Source of the DNA: an uncultured Bacteroides sp.
GTDB lineage: Bacteria; Bacteroidota; Bacteroidia; Bacteroidales; Bacteroidaceae
DNA: 64,000 bases
Assembly: GCF_958445495.1 (NCBI RefSeq)
Contig: NZ_CAUCSQ010000005.1
Coordinates: 62,001-126,000, forward strand
Direction: 5' to 3'
The translations under genes and the position numbers were made by a program. The notes under the pieces were generated by a model that was not told where the DNA came from, did not search any database, and saw only the letters and a list, made by a program, of their open reading frames with translations. Position 1 is the first letter of the stretch, and every line of letters starts with the position of its first letter. Positions 9,376 through 18,782 of the stretch are shown one piece after another.

Positions 9376-10815
9376 ATGGATTATTCACAATTTCTATATA
9401 TGCGGGAAGAGCTGTCACTGGTAGCGGTTTTGCTGCTGCTCTTTTTGGCTGACCTTTTCATGAGCCCGGACGCGCACAAGAATGACGGGAAAGCACGGCT
9501 GAACACGCTGCTGCCTGTTATCCTGATGGTTATTCACACGGCTGTCAACCTGATTCCGGGCACGGCTGCCGACGCTTTCGGCGGAATGTACCATTATGTA
9601 CCGATGCATACGGTAGTCAAGTCTGTCCTGAACGTAGGGACGCTGATTGTTTTCCTGATGGCGCACGAATGGATGAAGCGCGAAGACACTTCTTTCAAGC
9701 AGGGTGAGTTCTACGTGCTTACGCTTTCGACTTTGTTCGGCATGTATCTCATGATTTCCGCAGGACATTTCCTGATGTTCTTCATCGGGCTGGAGACTGC
9801 TTCCGTGCCGATGGCAGCGCTGATTGCGTTTGACAAGTACCGCCACAATTCGGCGGAGGCGGGAGCCAAGTATATCCTGACGGCTCTTTTCTCCAGCGCG
9901 TTGCTGTTGTTCGGGCTGTCCATGATTTACGGTTCGACGGGTACATTGTACTTTGACGACATTCCGGCGCATATCGACGGAAATCCCCTGCAAATCATGG
10001 CGTTCGTATTTTTCTTTACGGGAATGGCGTTCAAGCTGTCGCTCGTGCCGTTCCATCTCTGGACGGCGGACGTTTACGAAGGCGCGCCGAGCACGGTCAC
10101 GGCTTATTTGAGCGTTATCTCAAAAGGGTCGGCGGCATTTGTCTTGCTGGCAATCCTCATCAAGGTGTTCGCCCCGATAATCAACGACTGGCAGGAGGTG
10201 CTCTACTGGGTTACCATCGTTTCCATAACCGTTGCCAACATTTTCGCTGTCCGCCAGCAGAACCTGAAACGTCTGATGGCTTTCTCCAGTATCTCGCAGG
10301 CGGGATACATCATGCTCGGAGTTATCGGAGGAAGCGCCCAGGGAATGACGGCACTGGTTTATTACGTACTGGTATATGCCGTTGCCAACCTCGGTGTATT
10401 TGCGGTTATCACAATCGTCGCGCTGCGCAGCCAGAAGTTCACGCTGGAGGATTATGCAGGTCTTTACAAGACGAATCCGAAAATCGCGCTTCTGATGACT
10501 TTATCACTGTTTTCACTGGCGGGTATCCCTCCGTTTGCGGGATTCTTCTCCAAGTTCTTTATCTTCATGGCTGCCTTCGACGCCGGTTTCCACTTGCTGG
10601 TGTTCATCGCACTGGTGAATACTGTCATCTCGCTGTATTACTACCTGCTGATTGTCAAAGCGATGTACATCACTCCTTCCGACAACCCGATTCCCGCTTT
10701 CCGCAGTGATGGCTGCACGAAATGGGGACTGGCTCTCTGCACGCTGGGCATCATCGGCCTGGGTATCGCAAGCATCGTATATCAGTCTATCGACAAACTG
10801 GCATTCGGAATATAA
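9376..10815 (+). CDS. nuoN: NADH-quinone oxidoreductase subunit N
   Basis: Antiporter-like proton-pumping subunit and last gene of the operon. 479 residues and about 14 helices. Landmarks: FFIGLETASVPMAALIAFDKY, MAFKLSLVPFHLWTADVYEGAPSTVTAYLSVISKGSA and LFSLAGIPPFAGFFSKFFIF. A strong hairpin follows 78 bp downstream. No nuoE, nuoF or nuoG is present anywhere in the cluster. This agrees with the reduced 11-subunit type of complex I known in Bacteroidetes, whose electron donor is not certain. Confidence 0.96.
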   Translation: MDYSQFLYMREELSLVAVLLLLFLADLFMSPDAHKNDGKARLNTLLPVILMVIHTAVNLIPGTAADAFGGMYHYVPMHTVVKSVLNVGTLIVFLMAHEWMKREDTSFKQGEFYVLTLSTLFGMYLMISAGHFLMFFIGLETASVPMAALIAFDKYRHNSAEAGAKYILTALFSSALLLFGLSMIYGSTGTLYFDDIPAHIDGNPLQIMAFVFFFTGMAFKLSLVPFHLWTADVYEGAPSTVTAYLSVISKGSAAFVLLAILIKVFAPIINDWQEVLYWVTIVSITVANIFAVRQQNLKRLMAFSSISQAGYIMLGVIGGSAQGMTALVYYVLVYAVANLGVFAVITIVALRSQKFTLEDYAGLYKTNPKIALLMTLSLFSLAGIPPFAGFFSKFFIFMAAFDAGFHLLVFIALVNTVISLYYYLLIVKAMYITPSDNPIPAFRSDGCTKWGLALCTLGIIGLGIASIVYQSIDKLAFGI

Positions 10816-10892
10816 GGTGAAGGTAAAACTGAAACTATACTGAGGAGTACTCAGAGAAGTTGCGGATTGCAACAGGTAAACCCGTAACGCAT

Positions 10893-10955
10893 GAATCCCC
10901 TTGTTGAGTCCTTACACGGTTATGAACCGGGACTGGAACAAGGGGATTCGTTTTA
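10893..10955 (+). terminator. Hairpin terminator of the nuo operon
   Basis: GAATCCCCTTGTT (10893-10905) pairs perfectly with AACAAGGGGATTC (10937-10949), 13 bp, and is followed by GTTTTAA. Inside the loop a second small stem can form (TCC..GGTT..AACC..GGA). It lies just downstream of nuoN. The T run is short, so the confidence is moderate. Confidence 0.7.
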
Positions 10956-11123
10956 ACGGGGGACTGATTTACGGAAGGATATTCAGTAAATGTCCCTACT
11001 TTAAGCATGAATTAGTCGGCCAATTTTATACTATTTGCTGAATGTCCCTACGGACGTCTCCGTGAAACGGCCGGCTCGGCGCGTTCTCTTTTCCTTCCGG
11101 AGGGCTTATTCTTGTACGGACTG
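10956..11123. other. Spacer between convergent nuo operon and histidine kinase, no gene seen
   Basis: No open frame with coding character. The words aatgtccctac occur twice (about 10991 and 11040), a weak duplication. The region separates the convergent ends of nuoN and the kinase gene. Confidence 0.5.
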
Positions 11124-13925
11124 TTATTCTTCCGTATCGGGCACTGTCACTCTGCGGAGTTTAAACCAGAACCGGGAACCTTTTCCCAATTCCGAATCGA
11201 CGCCGATTTTCCCTCCCAACTGCTCTACGATGCTCTTGCAGATAGAAAGTCCTAATCCCGTGCCGTGCACAAAGGTGTTGAGTTTTACGAAACGCTCGAA
11301 GATATGCGGAAGTTGTTCTCTGGCGATTCCTATTCCCGTATCTTCCACGTAAATTTCCAGTTCTTCCTCTTCCAGGCGATATCCCACGCGGATACTTCCT
11401 TCGGAGGTAAACTTGATTGCGTTGTTCACAAAGTTGGATATTACCTGGTGCATACGGTTCCGGTCGCTGATGATATGGCAAACCGGGAGATGGGGGTCGA
11501 ATACTAACTGGACGCCGGGCTTTATCTTCATCTGCATGGAGAGGACGATATCCTCACACAGCAGGTTCACGTCTACATCACCGTTGGTAAGCTCGAACGT
11601 GCCTGCCTCAATCTTCGAGAGGTCGAGGATGTCTGAAATCAATTGCAGCAGCAGTTCGTTGTTCTCGCGGACTATGTTGATGTACTCTCTCCGCTCTTCG
11701 ATGTCTTCCGACTCGACCAGCAAATCGGAGAAGCCGACAATGGCATTGAGCGGGGTACGTATCTCATGGCTCATGTTGGCGAGGAAAGCACTTTTCAACT
11801 TGTCCATCATCTGCGCCTTATCGCGCGCCCGAATCAATTCGGCTTCCGTCTCTTTCAGTTCCGTGATATCATAGTTGATGCCTATAATCTCTATCTCGTC
11901 TATCTCCGGCCTGTAAGTCGTGACTACCACGTTCATTCGTATCCAGTTCCATTTATCCGCCGAACCGGGACGGCGGATGCGCATCTCTCCCCGGAAGTTT
12001 TTTCCCGTGCCTTTCCTGACTTCTTTGTAAAAGTCAAGAATACGCTTGCGGTCGTCCGGATGCATGTTGCGGTAGATGCCTACAATCTCATTCAGCGGCG
12101 TGCCTTCTTTTTCCCCGATGTTCTTGTACCATTGTTTGATGGCGTATCCTTTCCGGTCTATCAGGTTCAACTTGGCATATCCTACTTTGGCGTAGTCGGA
12201 TATCAAAAGGAAGAAATTCTCAAAATCATGGATACGGTTCATCGCGTCAATCTGTTCCGTATTATCAATGCTGATTAGGATATATCCGTTGAAGTTGCCT
12301 TCGTTGTCATACAGTTTGGTGACTTTGGTATATAAATCAATCATGTTGGAACGGTTCGTGCGGTAGTATTTGCCGACCTGTTCAAAGGAATAGTTCACGC
12401 GGAAATCAACCAGGTCTTCCATACGCACACGTTCACGGACAGCTTGGGGCACATTCGGGTTATCGAAGAAATTGAGTCCTATCACGCTGTTCTTATCTTC
12501 CAGCCCGAATATTTCCATATCTTTGTTGTTCAGTTCCTGCAAGTATCCGTCTTTATCGTAAATTTCGACACCTGCCGGGATATTGGCGAAGATATTTTTG
12601 AAGAGTTTCTCGCTGCGGTCTAAAGCGCGATTGGCTTTTACGGCCGCCGTGTTGTCTATGAAGAGTCCGACCACTTCGTCTGCTTCCGGGGAATAAATTA
12701 TCCAATGGGCATAGCGGTCTGTCTTGGAGAAGTATTCGTCTCTTTCTTTGTATGAGTTGCTGTCCAGCACTTGCAACAGGAAATCGAGCTTTTGAAGGTA
12801 ATCGGCATGTATCTCCGATGCCAAACGGCCTACATACGCTTCTACCGGGTCGCCGAAAAACTCGGCACTGATGTTGTTGGCGTCCGTCATCCGGTAATCG
12901 CAAGGCTGCCGGTCCGCATCACGGACAATCGACATGCGGATATATCCCATCGGCATATAGCGGAACAGGTTTTTCAGAAAAGACTGCTCGCGGATGACGT
13001 GGTCTTTCGCTTTCCGCAGCTCGATACAAATGCTGATTATATTTCCCAGTGAGGAGAACCACTGGTAGTCTTCGTTCGTCCACTCACGATATGTCTCGAC
13101 CAAGTCGATTCCCATATATCCCCAGGCACGCTCACCGGCTATCAGGGGCGTAACCATCAACGATTTTATCCCTTGCATGGAAAGTATGCGGTATTCATCC
13201 GTCGCATTTTCCGGTAACTGCCTCAAGGAAGCCAGTATGATGGGCTTGCCGGACAGGATTTGCCGGCTCCACCATTCCGTCTGGCTGACGGGAATCGACT
13301 GCAGATTTTCTTTTTCCGCAGAGACGCTTCCCGAAACGACTTCGTACACACAGCTATGATGGGTATATGAGGGGTCGTATTCGAAAATATAGACACGCCC
13401 GCCTCCGTGGTAAAGGTTCAGGATGTCATTCAATATCTCTACGATGCATGCCTCGACGCTTTCGTCGCGCAGGAAACGGAACAATGACTGTGATATGTAG
13501 TTCTGGCGGCGAAGCAGGTCATTGACCCGGTACACGGACTTCTTCTGCTCCGACTCTCCGGGAGCTTCAACACGCTGGACCACTCCGAAAGCTTTGTCTC
13601 CTCCTTCCGCTCCGGTTCCTTTCTCACGAAACCCCAAGCGTGTATGCAACCAGATTTCCCCGTCTCTGCAACAGACGGGAAATGTTTGCTCGTAGAAGTC
13701 TTTATGTATATCCGCATTTGCCTGGAATTCCTGAATCACTTGCTGGCGATAGTCTTCACGTATTAGTTCCCCGAATTCCCGAAAACTAATCGTGTCTCCT
13801 TCCAATCCCAAAAGGTTGCTAAGGTAGTCCGAGCAAAGATAGCGTCTCGCTGAAAAGTCTGCTTCCCACCATCCTATCTGGGCTAATGAGGCCATCTTAC
13901 AATATCGTTCGTTGTCTGTTTGCAT
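11124..13925 (-). CDS. Multi-sensor (PAS/GAF) hybrid-type sensor histidine kinase without receiver
   Basis: 933 residues, no transmembrane segments seen, so it is probably cytoplasmic. Order: a PAS-like domain (about 1-115), a GAF-like domain (about 150-310, with FLRDESVEACIVEILNDILNLYHGGGRVYIFEYD), three further PAS-like domains (about 325-440, 455-570, 580-690, the last with a PAC-type end), a HisKA dimerisation domain with phospho-acceptor His720 in NMSHEIRTPLNAIVGFSDLL, and a HATPase domain ending near 925 (N-box NFVNNAIKF, G-box VEDTGIGI, HGTGLGLSICK). No receiver domain follows. No partner response regulator is adjacent; the AraC gene upstream is not of the receiver type. The ligand is unknown. 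Confidence 0.9.
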   Translation of the reverse strand: MQTDNERYCKMASLAQIGWWEADFSARRYLCSDYLSNLLGLEGDTISFREFGELIREDYRQQVIQEFQANADIHKDFYEQTFPVCCRDGEIWLHTRLGFREKGTGAEGGDKAFGVVQRVEAPGESEQKKSVYRVNDLLRRQNYISQSLFRFLRDESVEACIVEILNDILNLYHGGGRVYIFEYDPSYTHHSCVYEVVSGSVSAEKENLQSIPVSQTEWWSRQILSGKPIILASLRQLPENATDEYRILSMQGIKSLMVTPLIAGERAWGYMGIDLVETYREWTNEDYQWFSSLGNIISICIELRKAKDHVIREQSFLKNLFRYMPMGYIRMSIVRDADRQPCDYRMTDANNISAEFFGDPVEAYVGRLASEIHADYLQKLDFLLQVLDSNSYKERDEYFSKTDRYAHWIIYSPEADEVVGLFIDNTAAVKANRALDRSEKLFKNIFANIPAGVEIYDKDGYLQELNNKDMEIFGLEDKNSVIGLNFFDNPNVPQAVRERVRMEDLVDFRVNYSFEQVGKYYRTNRSNMIDLYTKVTKLYDNEGNFNGYILISIDNTEQIDAMNRIHDFENFFLLISDYAKVGYAKLNLIDRKGYAIKQWYKNIGEKEGTPLNEIVGIYRNMHPDDRKRILDFYKEVRKGTGKNFRGEMRIRRPGSADKWNWIRMNVVVTTYRPEIDEIEIIGINYDITELKETEAELIRARDKAQMMDKLKSAFLANMSHEIRTPLNAIVGFSDLLVESEDIEERREYINIVRENNELLLQLISDILDLSKIEAGTFELTNGDVDVNLLCEDIVLSMQMKIKPGVQLVFDPHLPVCHIISDRNRMHQVISNFVNNAIKFTSEGSIRVGYRLEEEELEIYVEDTGIGIAREQLPHIFERFVKLNTFVHGTGLGLSICKSIVEQLGGKIGVDSELGKGSRFWFKLRRVTVPDTEE

Positions 13926-14040
13926 AAATTACCTGCTCTAGATTATATAGTCTGACAAATATACGAAAAAGTAAATATGTAGTAGTATAAAGGTAAAAAA
14001 AGATAAAAAAGAATAGTTATAGGAGAATAAACGGAGGAGA

Positions 14041-14320
14041 CCGTCACTTTCCCGTCGCTACCCTATCGCTATCTACTTGTTGCCCTATCATTGTCTAATT
14101 GCTGCCCAATCGTTATTCAATTACTGTCCAGTCGTTACCTAATTACTGTCCAATCGTTATTCAATCGCTATCCAGTCGTCACCTAATTACTGTTCAATCG
14201 TTATTCAATCACTGTTCCATCATTACCTAACCACTGCCCAGTCATTATCTAATCACTGCCCCCATTTCTATCCTGCCATTGCCTTATCGCTATCCCGTCT
14301 TTCCCATCTTTCACGGAATG
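14041..14320. repeat. 11-bp degenerate minisatellite, about 25 units
   Basis: The 457-bp gap between the kinase start and the AraC stop contains about 25 head-to-tail units of 11 bp, almost without indels (one 12-bp unit). Examples in order: CAATCGTTATT, CAATTACTGTC, CAGTCGTTACC, TAATTACTGTC, CAATCACTGTT, TAATCACTGCC. The consensus is roughly YARTYRYTRYY. It is a pyrimidine-rich strand on +. It lies about 120 bp upstream of the kinase ATG and about 60 bp downstream of the AraC stop. The bases 13926-14040 are AT-rich and probably carry the kinase promoter, which I could not place precisely. Confidence 0.85.
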
Positions 14321-14382
14321 TCCCGTCCCCGCCTTCCCCCTCTTCTTGCAGGAACATCGCCGGTATTTTGAATAAAACGGGA

Positions 14383-15282
14383 TTAAATCAAGACTTTCTT
14401 CTTCCGGTAGTTCTCCCGGAACTCTTTAGGGGAACAGGATTTTTTCTTTTTAAAGATGCGGTTGAAGTTAGAGAGATTATTAAAGCCGCACTCATAGCAG
14501 ATTTCGGCAATCGACATGGTGGAATCGACAAGCATCCGGGAGGCAAAACCCAAACGTATGTCGATGATGTAGTCGGAGAGGTTCTTTCCCGTACGTACTT
14601 TAAAGAAACGGCTGAACGATACGTCTGTCATTCCGACCATACTTGCCAGTTGTCCCAGGCGAATCTCTTCCTGATAATGGGCGTTGATATATTCCTGCAC
14701 TTTCTGTACGCGGCGGCTGTCCGAATGAATGTCTATTTTTGCGAAAGACGAACTGGACAGAGTGCAGGAATCTTCTTCAAAGAGGGAAAGCTCGTAAAGA
14801 ATCGTCATGAATTTGATGACGGCGTAGAATCCCTGTTTCTCGGAAGCGAGCGTGTCCAGCAACGGATAGACTTTTAAAATGGCGGACATCGGGAAACGAA
14901 GCCCTTTCTGCGCCTTGTCCAGCATCCGGCGGATAGAGTCGAACTGATTCTTATTGATAAAGCTCTTGAAAAAAAGGTCGGAAGAGAACTGAATCGTAAT
15001 CTCTCTTATCTCTTTCGAACAGCATTCGTTCTGTTCCCAGACATGCTCCAGCTCTTTGCCGGTTATCAGCACCAAATCATAATCGCCTATCACTTCGGAA
15101 GAGTCGCCGACAATCCTCCTGACTCCCGCCGCTTTCTCCGTGAAATTCAGTTCAAACTCGGAATGGTTATGGATAGGGTAAGTAAACTCCGTCTTATAAC
15201 GTTCCGCAATGTAAAAGCAATCTTTATCAGACAAAGGAGTAATCTCGCGAATAATCTGATTGGGCAATGGTGTGTTCATCAT
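14383..15282 (-). CDS. AraC-family transcriptional regulator
   Basis: 299 residues. The N-terminal part (about 1-180) is a cupin-like sensor domain (HNHSEFELNFTEKAAGVRRIVGDSSEVIGDYDLVLI), and the C-terminal 100 residues are the AraC double helix-turn-helix: RLGQLASMVGMTDVSFSRFFKVRTGKNLSDYIIDIRLGFASRMLVDSTMSIAEICYECGFNNLSNFNRIFKK. No transmembrane or receiver part is present. It lies 33 bp downstream of the MscS gene on the same strand and may be cotranscribed with it. The target genes are unknown. Confidence 0.9.
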   Translation of the reverse strand: MMNTPLPNQIIREITPLSDKDCFYIAERYKTEFTYPIHNHSEFELNFTEKAAGVRRIVGDSSEVIGDYDLVLITGKELEHVWEQNECCSKEIREITIQFSSDLFFKSFINKNQFDSIRRMLDKAQKGLRFPMSAILKVYPLLDTLASEKQGFYAVIKFMTILYELSLFEEDSCTLSSSSFAKIDIHSDSRRVQKVQEYINAHYQEEIRLGQLASMVGMTDVSFSRFFKVRTGKNLSDYIIDIRLGFASRMLVDSTMSIAEICYECGFNNLSNFNRIFKKKKSCSPKEFRENYRKKKVLI

Positions 15283-15315
15283 GAGTATTGTTTAACTGTG
15301 TGTTTTCTCCGGTAA

Positions 15316-16647
15316 CTATTTCTCAATCCTGATTCCTATCCGGCGCAGGTCCGCTCCCGAAGGGTTCTGGAATACCCGTAAGTCAAACTCCGGGATTATG
15401 GCGAGCAAATGGTCGAAGACATCCGCCTGCACGCCTTCATAGGAGACCCAGGCTTTTTCTACGGAAAAGAAATAAAGCTCTATCGGGATACCTGTTTCCG
15501 TAGGCTGAAGCTGGCGGACCATGCAGGTCATATCCTGATTGACAACGGGCAGGTTTCTCAGATAATTGGTGAGATAGGCACGGAAAATGCCGAGATTGGT
15601 CTGCCTCCGTCCGTTCACTAATATCGAATTGTCAATATCATGTTTCCTGTTGTATTCTTCCACGACCTTCTCCGTTTCGTCCACGTAATCTTTCAGCAAC
15701 TGTATCTTACGGTATTTCGCCAGCATTTCCGGGGTACAGAAGCGCACGCTGGTCATGTCTATATTGATGGAGCGTTTCACCCGCCTGCCGCCGGACTCCT
15801 GCATCCCCTGCCAGTTCTGGAAGGAGTCGCTAATCAGCAGATAAGGGGGAATGGTGGTGATTGTGTTATCAAAATTGCGCACTTTCACGGTATTCAGCGT
15901 CACTTCTATCACTGTACCGTTGGCGCCGTACTTCGGCATGGTAATCCAGTCGCCTACTTTCAGCATGTTATTGGCGGAAAGCTGTATGCCGGACACGAAT
16001 CCCATGATGCTGTCTTTGAACACCAGCATCAACACGGCAGCGGACGCTCCCAGCCCGGTGAGCAACACTACCGGGCTTTGCTTTATCAGGATGCTGACTA
16101 TGATAATCCCTCCGATGAAGAAAAGAATCACCTGCGCCGTCTGCAGAAGTCCTTTCAACGGCTTGTCCCGGTATTGTTCTTTCTGGCTGTACACCTGGTA
16201 AATGGCTGCGAACAGGGTACTGATGAAACGGAGGAAAACGGCAAGGATGTAAATCATGCACAACCGGCGCATGAAATCCAGCAAACGGGAGTCCGCATGT
16301 TCGGGAAAGGCGATAGGAATGGCGATGTAAATCAGGACCGGAGCAACCATCTTGCTAAGGTGCACCATCACTTTGTGGTCGAATACGATGTCATCCCAAG
16401 TCGCTTTCGTCTGTTTCACCAGCTTCGCTACCGCCCGTAAAATAAGCTTGCGGCAGATGACGTTAGCCAGCAAAGCGACTCCGATGATGCACAGCAGCAC
16501 AATCAGGTTGTCAAACTTATCCGCCCACTCTTCACTCACTCCCGCCGAAAGCAACGAACGGTTGACTTCTTCCATCACCGCACTGCCCATCTCCTGCACT
16601 TCATCATTTATCAATGCTACACTTACCGTATCTATCACTTCTTTCAT
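15316..16647 (-). CDS. MscS-family mechanosensitive ion channel
   Basis: 443 residues, longer than minimal MscS (about 290). The N-terminal 45 residues are soluble, then there are about five transmembrane helices (first at IVLLCIIGVALLANVICRKLILRAV), the pore-lining helix with small residues (VVLLTGLGASAAVLMLVFKDSIMGFVSGIQLSANNML), the beta domain (VGDWITMPKYGANGTVIEVTLNTVKVRNFDN) and a C-terminal alpha/beta domain. Known role of the family: release of solutes on hypo-osmotic shock. It follows the DUF4435 gene on the same strand with a 59-bp gap. Confidence 0.92.
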   Translation of the reverse strand: MKEVIDTVSVALINDEVQEMGSAVMEEVNRSLLSAGVSEEWADKFDNLIVLLCIIGVALLANVICRKLILRAVAKLVKQTKATWDDIVFDHKVMVHLSKMVAPVLIYIAIPIAFPEHADSRLLDFMRRLCMIYILAVFLRFISTLFAAIYQVYSQKEQYRDKPLKGLLQTAQVILFFIGGIIIVSILIKQSPVVLLTGLGASAAVLMLVFKDSIMGFVSGIQLSANNMLKVGDWITMPKYGANGTVIEVTLNTVKVRNFDNTITTIPPYLLISDSFQNWQGMQESGGRRVKRSINIDMTSVRFCTPEMLAKYRKIQLLKDYVDETEKVVEEYNRKHDIDNSILVNGRRQTNLGIFRAYLTNYLRNLPVVNQDMTCMVRQLQPTETGIPIELYFFSVEKAWVSYEGVQADVFDHLLAIIPEFDLRVFQNPSGADLRRIGIRIEK

Positions 16648-16706
16648 ACATACATTTTCCTTTGTTAGACATGCAATTTTATTTGATATGCAACTCCATC
16701 CGGCTA

Positions 16707-17705
16707 TTACCCCTTAGCCAGATATTCCCGGATGTCCCGCCTCAGCCATTCGTAATGATAAAGCTTCTTATACGCCACATTCTTCCTTAGCATGATTTCT
16801 ACGTTCACCTGGCTGTTCTGATAACAAGTCAATTCGTTCCTGAATTGTTCATTATGTTCCGCCAAACGTTTAATTTCCTGTTCCCGTTCCCTCCTCAAAG
16901 CGGTACAAACCGGAACCAGCAGCTTCATCACCACATTATCCATCACATGATGTCCCTGCATATACAAATAGGTTGTTTCGGGAACCAGTCCCAATTCTTT
17001 CAGTTCGGCGCGCAATCCGTCTACCCTGCCTGCATGGTGTGGAAAACGGCTTTTCAGTTCCGTAAGTTTCAGGCTCACCCGGTACTGCAGGGATTCCAGG
17101 CTGTGTTCGGGATGCTTGAGGTTGATTTCCTTCAAGGCGGTATGCGTATGGAAGTCGTACATCGGGAAGGTATAGGTGTCCCGCTGCCGGTAGAACCAGA
17201 CGTTCCAGAGGAAAAGCGGATATACGATTTCCGAATACCGTTTCAGATAGGCATTGAAGTCGAGCAGGGAACGGTCGTTCAGCGTCGCCTGCACGCATAC
17301 CTCATGGAGGCTCTCGGCAAAGCAATGGTAATTTTCAATGGCATAGGTGTATGTCTGGAAAATATATCTGTTCCGGTTTATCTTACGGGAGGTGCGGGTT
17401 GCTCCCTGGAGCAGGAAATCGTAATCGCTGTCTACACAGGCAATCAGGCTTCTTCCCAGCTCTTCCGTGTTCAGCGTATTCATAAGGACCATCTTTTTCC
17501 CTTTCGCCAGCGAGGTGGCGGAAGGAAGCATCACCTGGAAATAGTGCTCGTCGTCTTCAAATTCTTCGAGCAAGGTACGCCAGAAAGCAACATCGTCATA
17601 GCTTTCCACATAGGCGACAATGCGCCGGCGCGCCTTTTTGGAATAGAGCTTATGGGCAGCGCTGAAGTAAGAAGAAGTCAGATTGTCTCTTAGTGAGGTC
17701 GCCAT
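16707..17705 (-). CDS. DUF4435 protein, TOPRIM-like, AriB-like candidate
   Basis: 332 residues. The N-terminus has the features expected of the TOPRIM/DUF4435 fold: a conserved glutamate (Glu34) after a hydrophobic strand (RRIVAYVESYDDVAFW) and a DxDxD cluster (Asp92, Asp94, Asp96 in LIACVDSDYDFLL). The C-terminal half is helical and basic. It sits 77 bp downstream of an ABC/AAA-type ATPase gene on the same strand. DUF4435 next to such an ATPase is the composition of the PARIS anti-phage system (AriB effector, AriA sensor). The pairing and catalytic residues are seen; the defence role is inferred. It could also be a housekeeping Bacteroides pair, because the neighbours are ordinary core genes. 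Confidence 0.8.
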   Translation of the reverse strand: MATSLRDNLTSSYFSAAHKLYSKKARRRIVAYVESYDDVAFWRTLLEEFEDDEHYFQVMLPSATSLAKGKKMVLMNTLNTEELGRSLIACVDSDYDFLLQGATRTSRKINRNRYIFQTYTYAIENYHCFAESLHEVCVQATLNDRSLLDFNAYLKRYSEIVYPLFLWNVWFYRQRDTYTFPMYDFHTHTALKEINLKHPEHSLESLQYRVSLKLTELKSRFPHHAGRVDGLRAELKELGLVPETTYLYMQGHHVMDNVVMKLLVPVCTALRREREQEIKRLAEHNEQFRNELTCYQNSQVNVEIMLRKNVAYKKLYHYEWLRRDIREYLAKG

Positions 17706-17782
17706 TGATTTTATAAATTGCGGTTTTATTAGGTTTTATAAAATAGCCTTTCCGGGAAAGGTTTCCCCGTTTTCTCTGTGTT

Positions 17783-18619
17783 TCAGCCTTCATGCTCCAC
17801 GGATGTGGAGATGTCGCTCACTTCCGTCACGGCATCCAGCCATCCTTCCATGATGACGGCGGGCGAATGGGTAGTCAGGATAATCTGCACATTCGGGTTC
17901 AGTTCCCGTATCATCGAAATCAGCTTTTGTTGCCATTCTATATGCAAAGAGGCTTCCGGCTCATCCATAAAAAGCACGCAATGACTGTTATCCTGCACAA
18001 GCACCGTGAGCAGGATTACCAGCATTTGCTTCTCGCCTGAGGACAGCTTATAGGGAAACAGCAGCTCGCCGTCCTGATAGAAGGCGATGTCATTCCGTTT
18101 CCGGTCTATCTTCTTGCGGGTGTAACCGAACAGTTCGTCAACCATGTCCTGAAAGCGGCGTTTGGCTACGGACAAGGTGGCTGCCTTGCTGCGTTCTTCT
18201 TCATTGTTGCTGGAAAGCATTTCTATCATCTTGTTGCCGATATTGACCTGATAATCAAGATAACGGCGTTGCAGCAGATAGAGTTGCCAGTCCAACTCGG
18301 ACTTCACGTTCTTATCCGCCATGCGGGCCGTAAAATCTCCCATAATCAGAGGGCGGTCGTAACTGCGAATCACGTCGTAAGGGATATATGTCGCTTGGGG
18401 ATTATCGAAGAAAAGGCGCACTCCGCTCTTCTCATCGCTTTTCATCTCACCGGAAAGTTCTTCGAGATAACCTACCGAACGGTTCAGGATGGTCGTTTTC
18501 CCCACTCCGTTTATGCCGGAAAGTATATTCACGTCAGGACGTAAATCCCATGCGATATCGAATCTTTTCCAAAGTCCCTTTATCTCGATTCGACGGATAT
18601 AATTGGCCTGCTGCTCCAT
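17783..18619 (-). CDS. AAA/ABC-type ATPase, partner of the DUF4435 gene (AriA-like candidate)
   Basis: 278 residues. Walker A is GINGVGKTT (about residues 35-43), the ABC-like signature is LSSGEKQML, and Walker B is CVLFMDEPEASLHIEWQQKL followed by a switch His in ILTTHSPAVI. It belongs to the AAA_15/AAA_21 (OLD/SMC-like) group of single-chain ATPases with a short helical insert. The ATG at 18619 is chosen because upstream in-frame codons to 18739 overlap the promoter region of the divergent exporter gene and have no conserved character. It is smaller than typical AriA. With the DUF4435 gene it forms a two-gene unit. Confidence 0.85.
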   Translation of the reverse strand: MEQQANYIRRIEIKGLWKRFDIAWDLRPDVNILSGINGVGKTTILNRSVGYLEELSGEMKSDEKSGVRLFFDNPQATYIPYDVIRSYDRPLIMGDFTARMADKNVKSELDWQLYLLQRRYLDYQVNIGNKMIEMLSSNNEEERSKAATLSVAKRRFQDMVDELFGYTRKKIDRKRNDIAFYQDGELLFPYKLSSGEKQMLVILLTVLVQDNSHCVLFMDEPEASLHIEWQQKLISMIRELNPNVQIILTTHSPAVIMEGWLDAVTEVSDISTSVEHEG

Positions 18620-18782
18620 AATGTTCAAATGTTTAATCAAGGCAAATATAACTAATTCATGCGATAAATCTGTTACGTTTACCGCAGTTTTCAACAAAGG
18701 TAACAAATAAAAAGCTACCTTTGCCAACCGTTTTTCCATTTGAAGGCGGTTCTTGTTAAAAACAGGTTATATCAACATCAAT

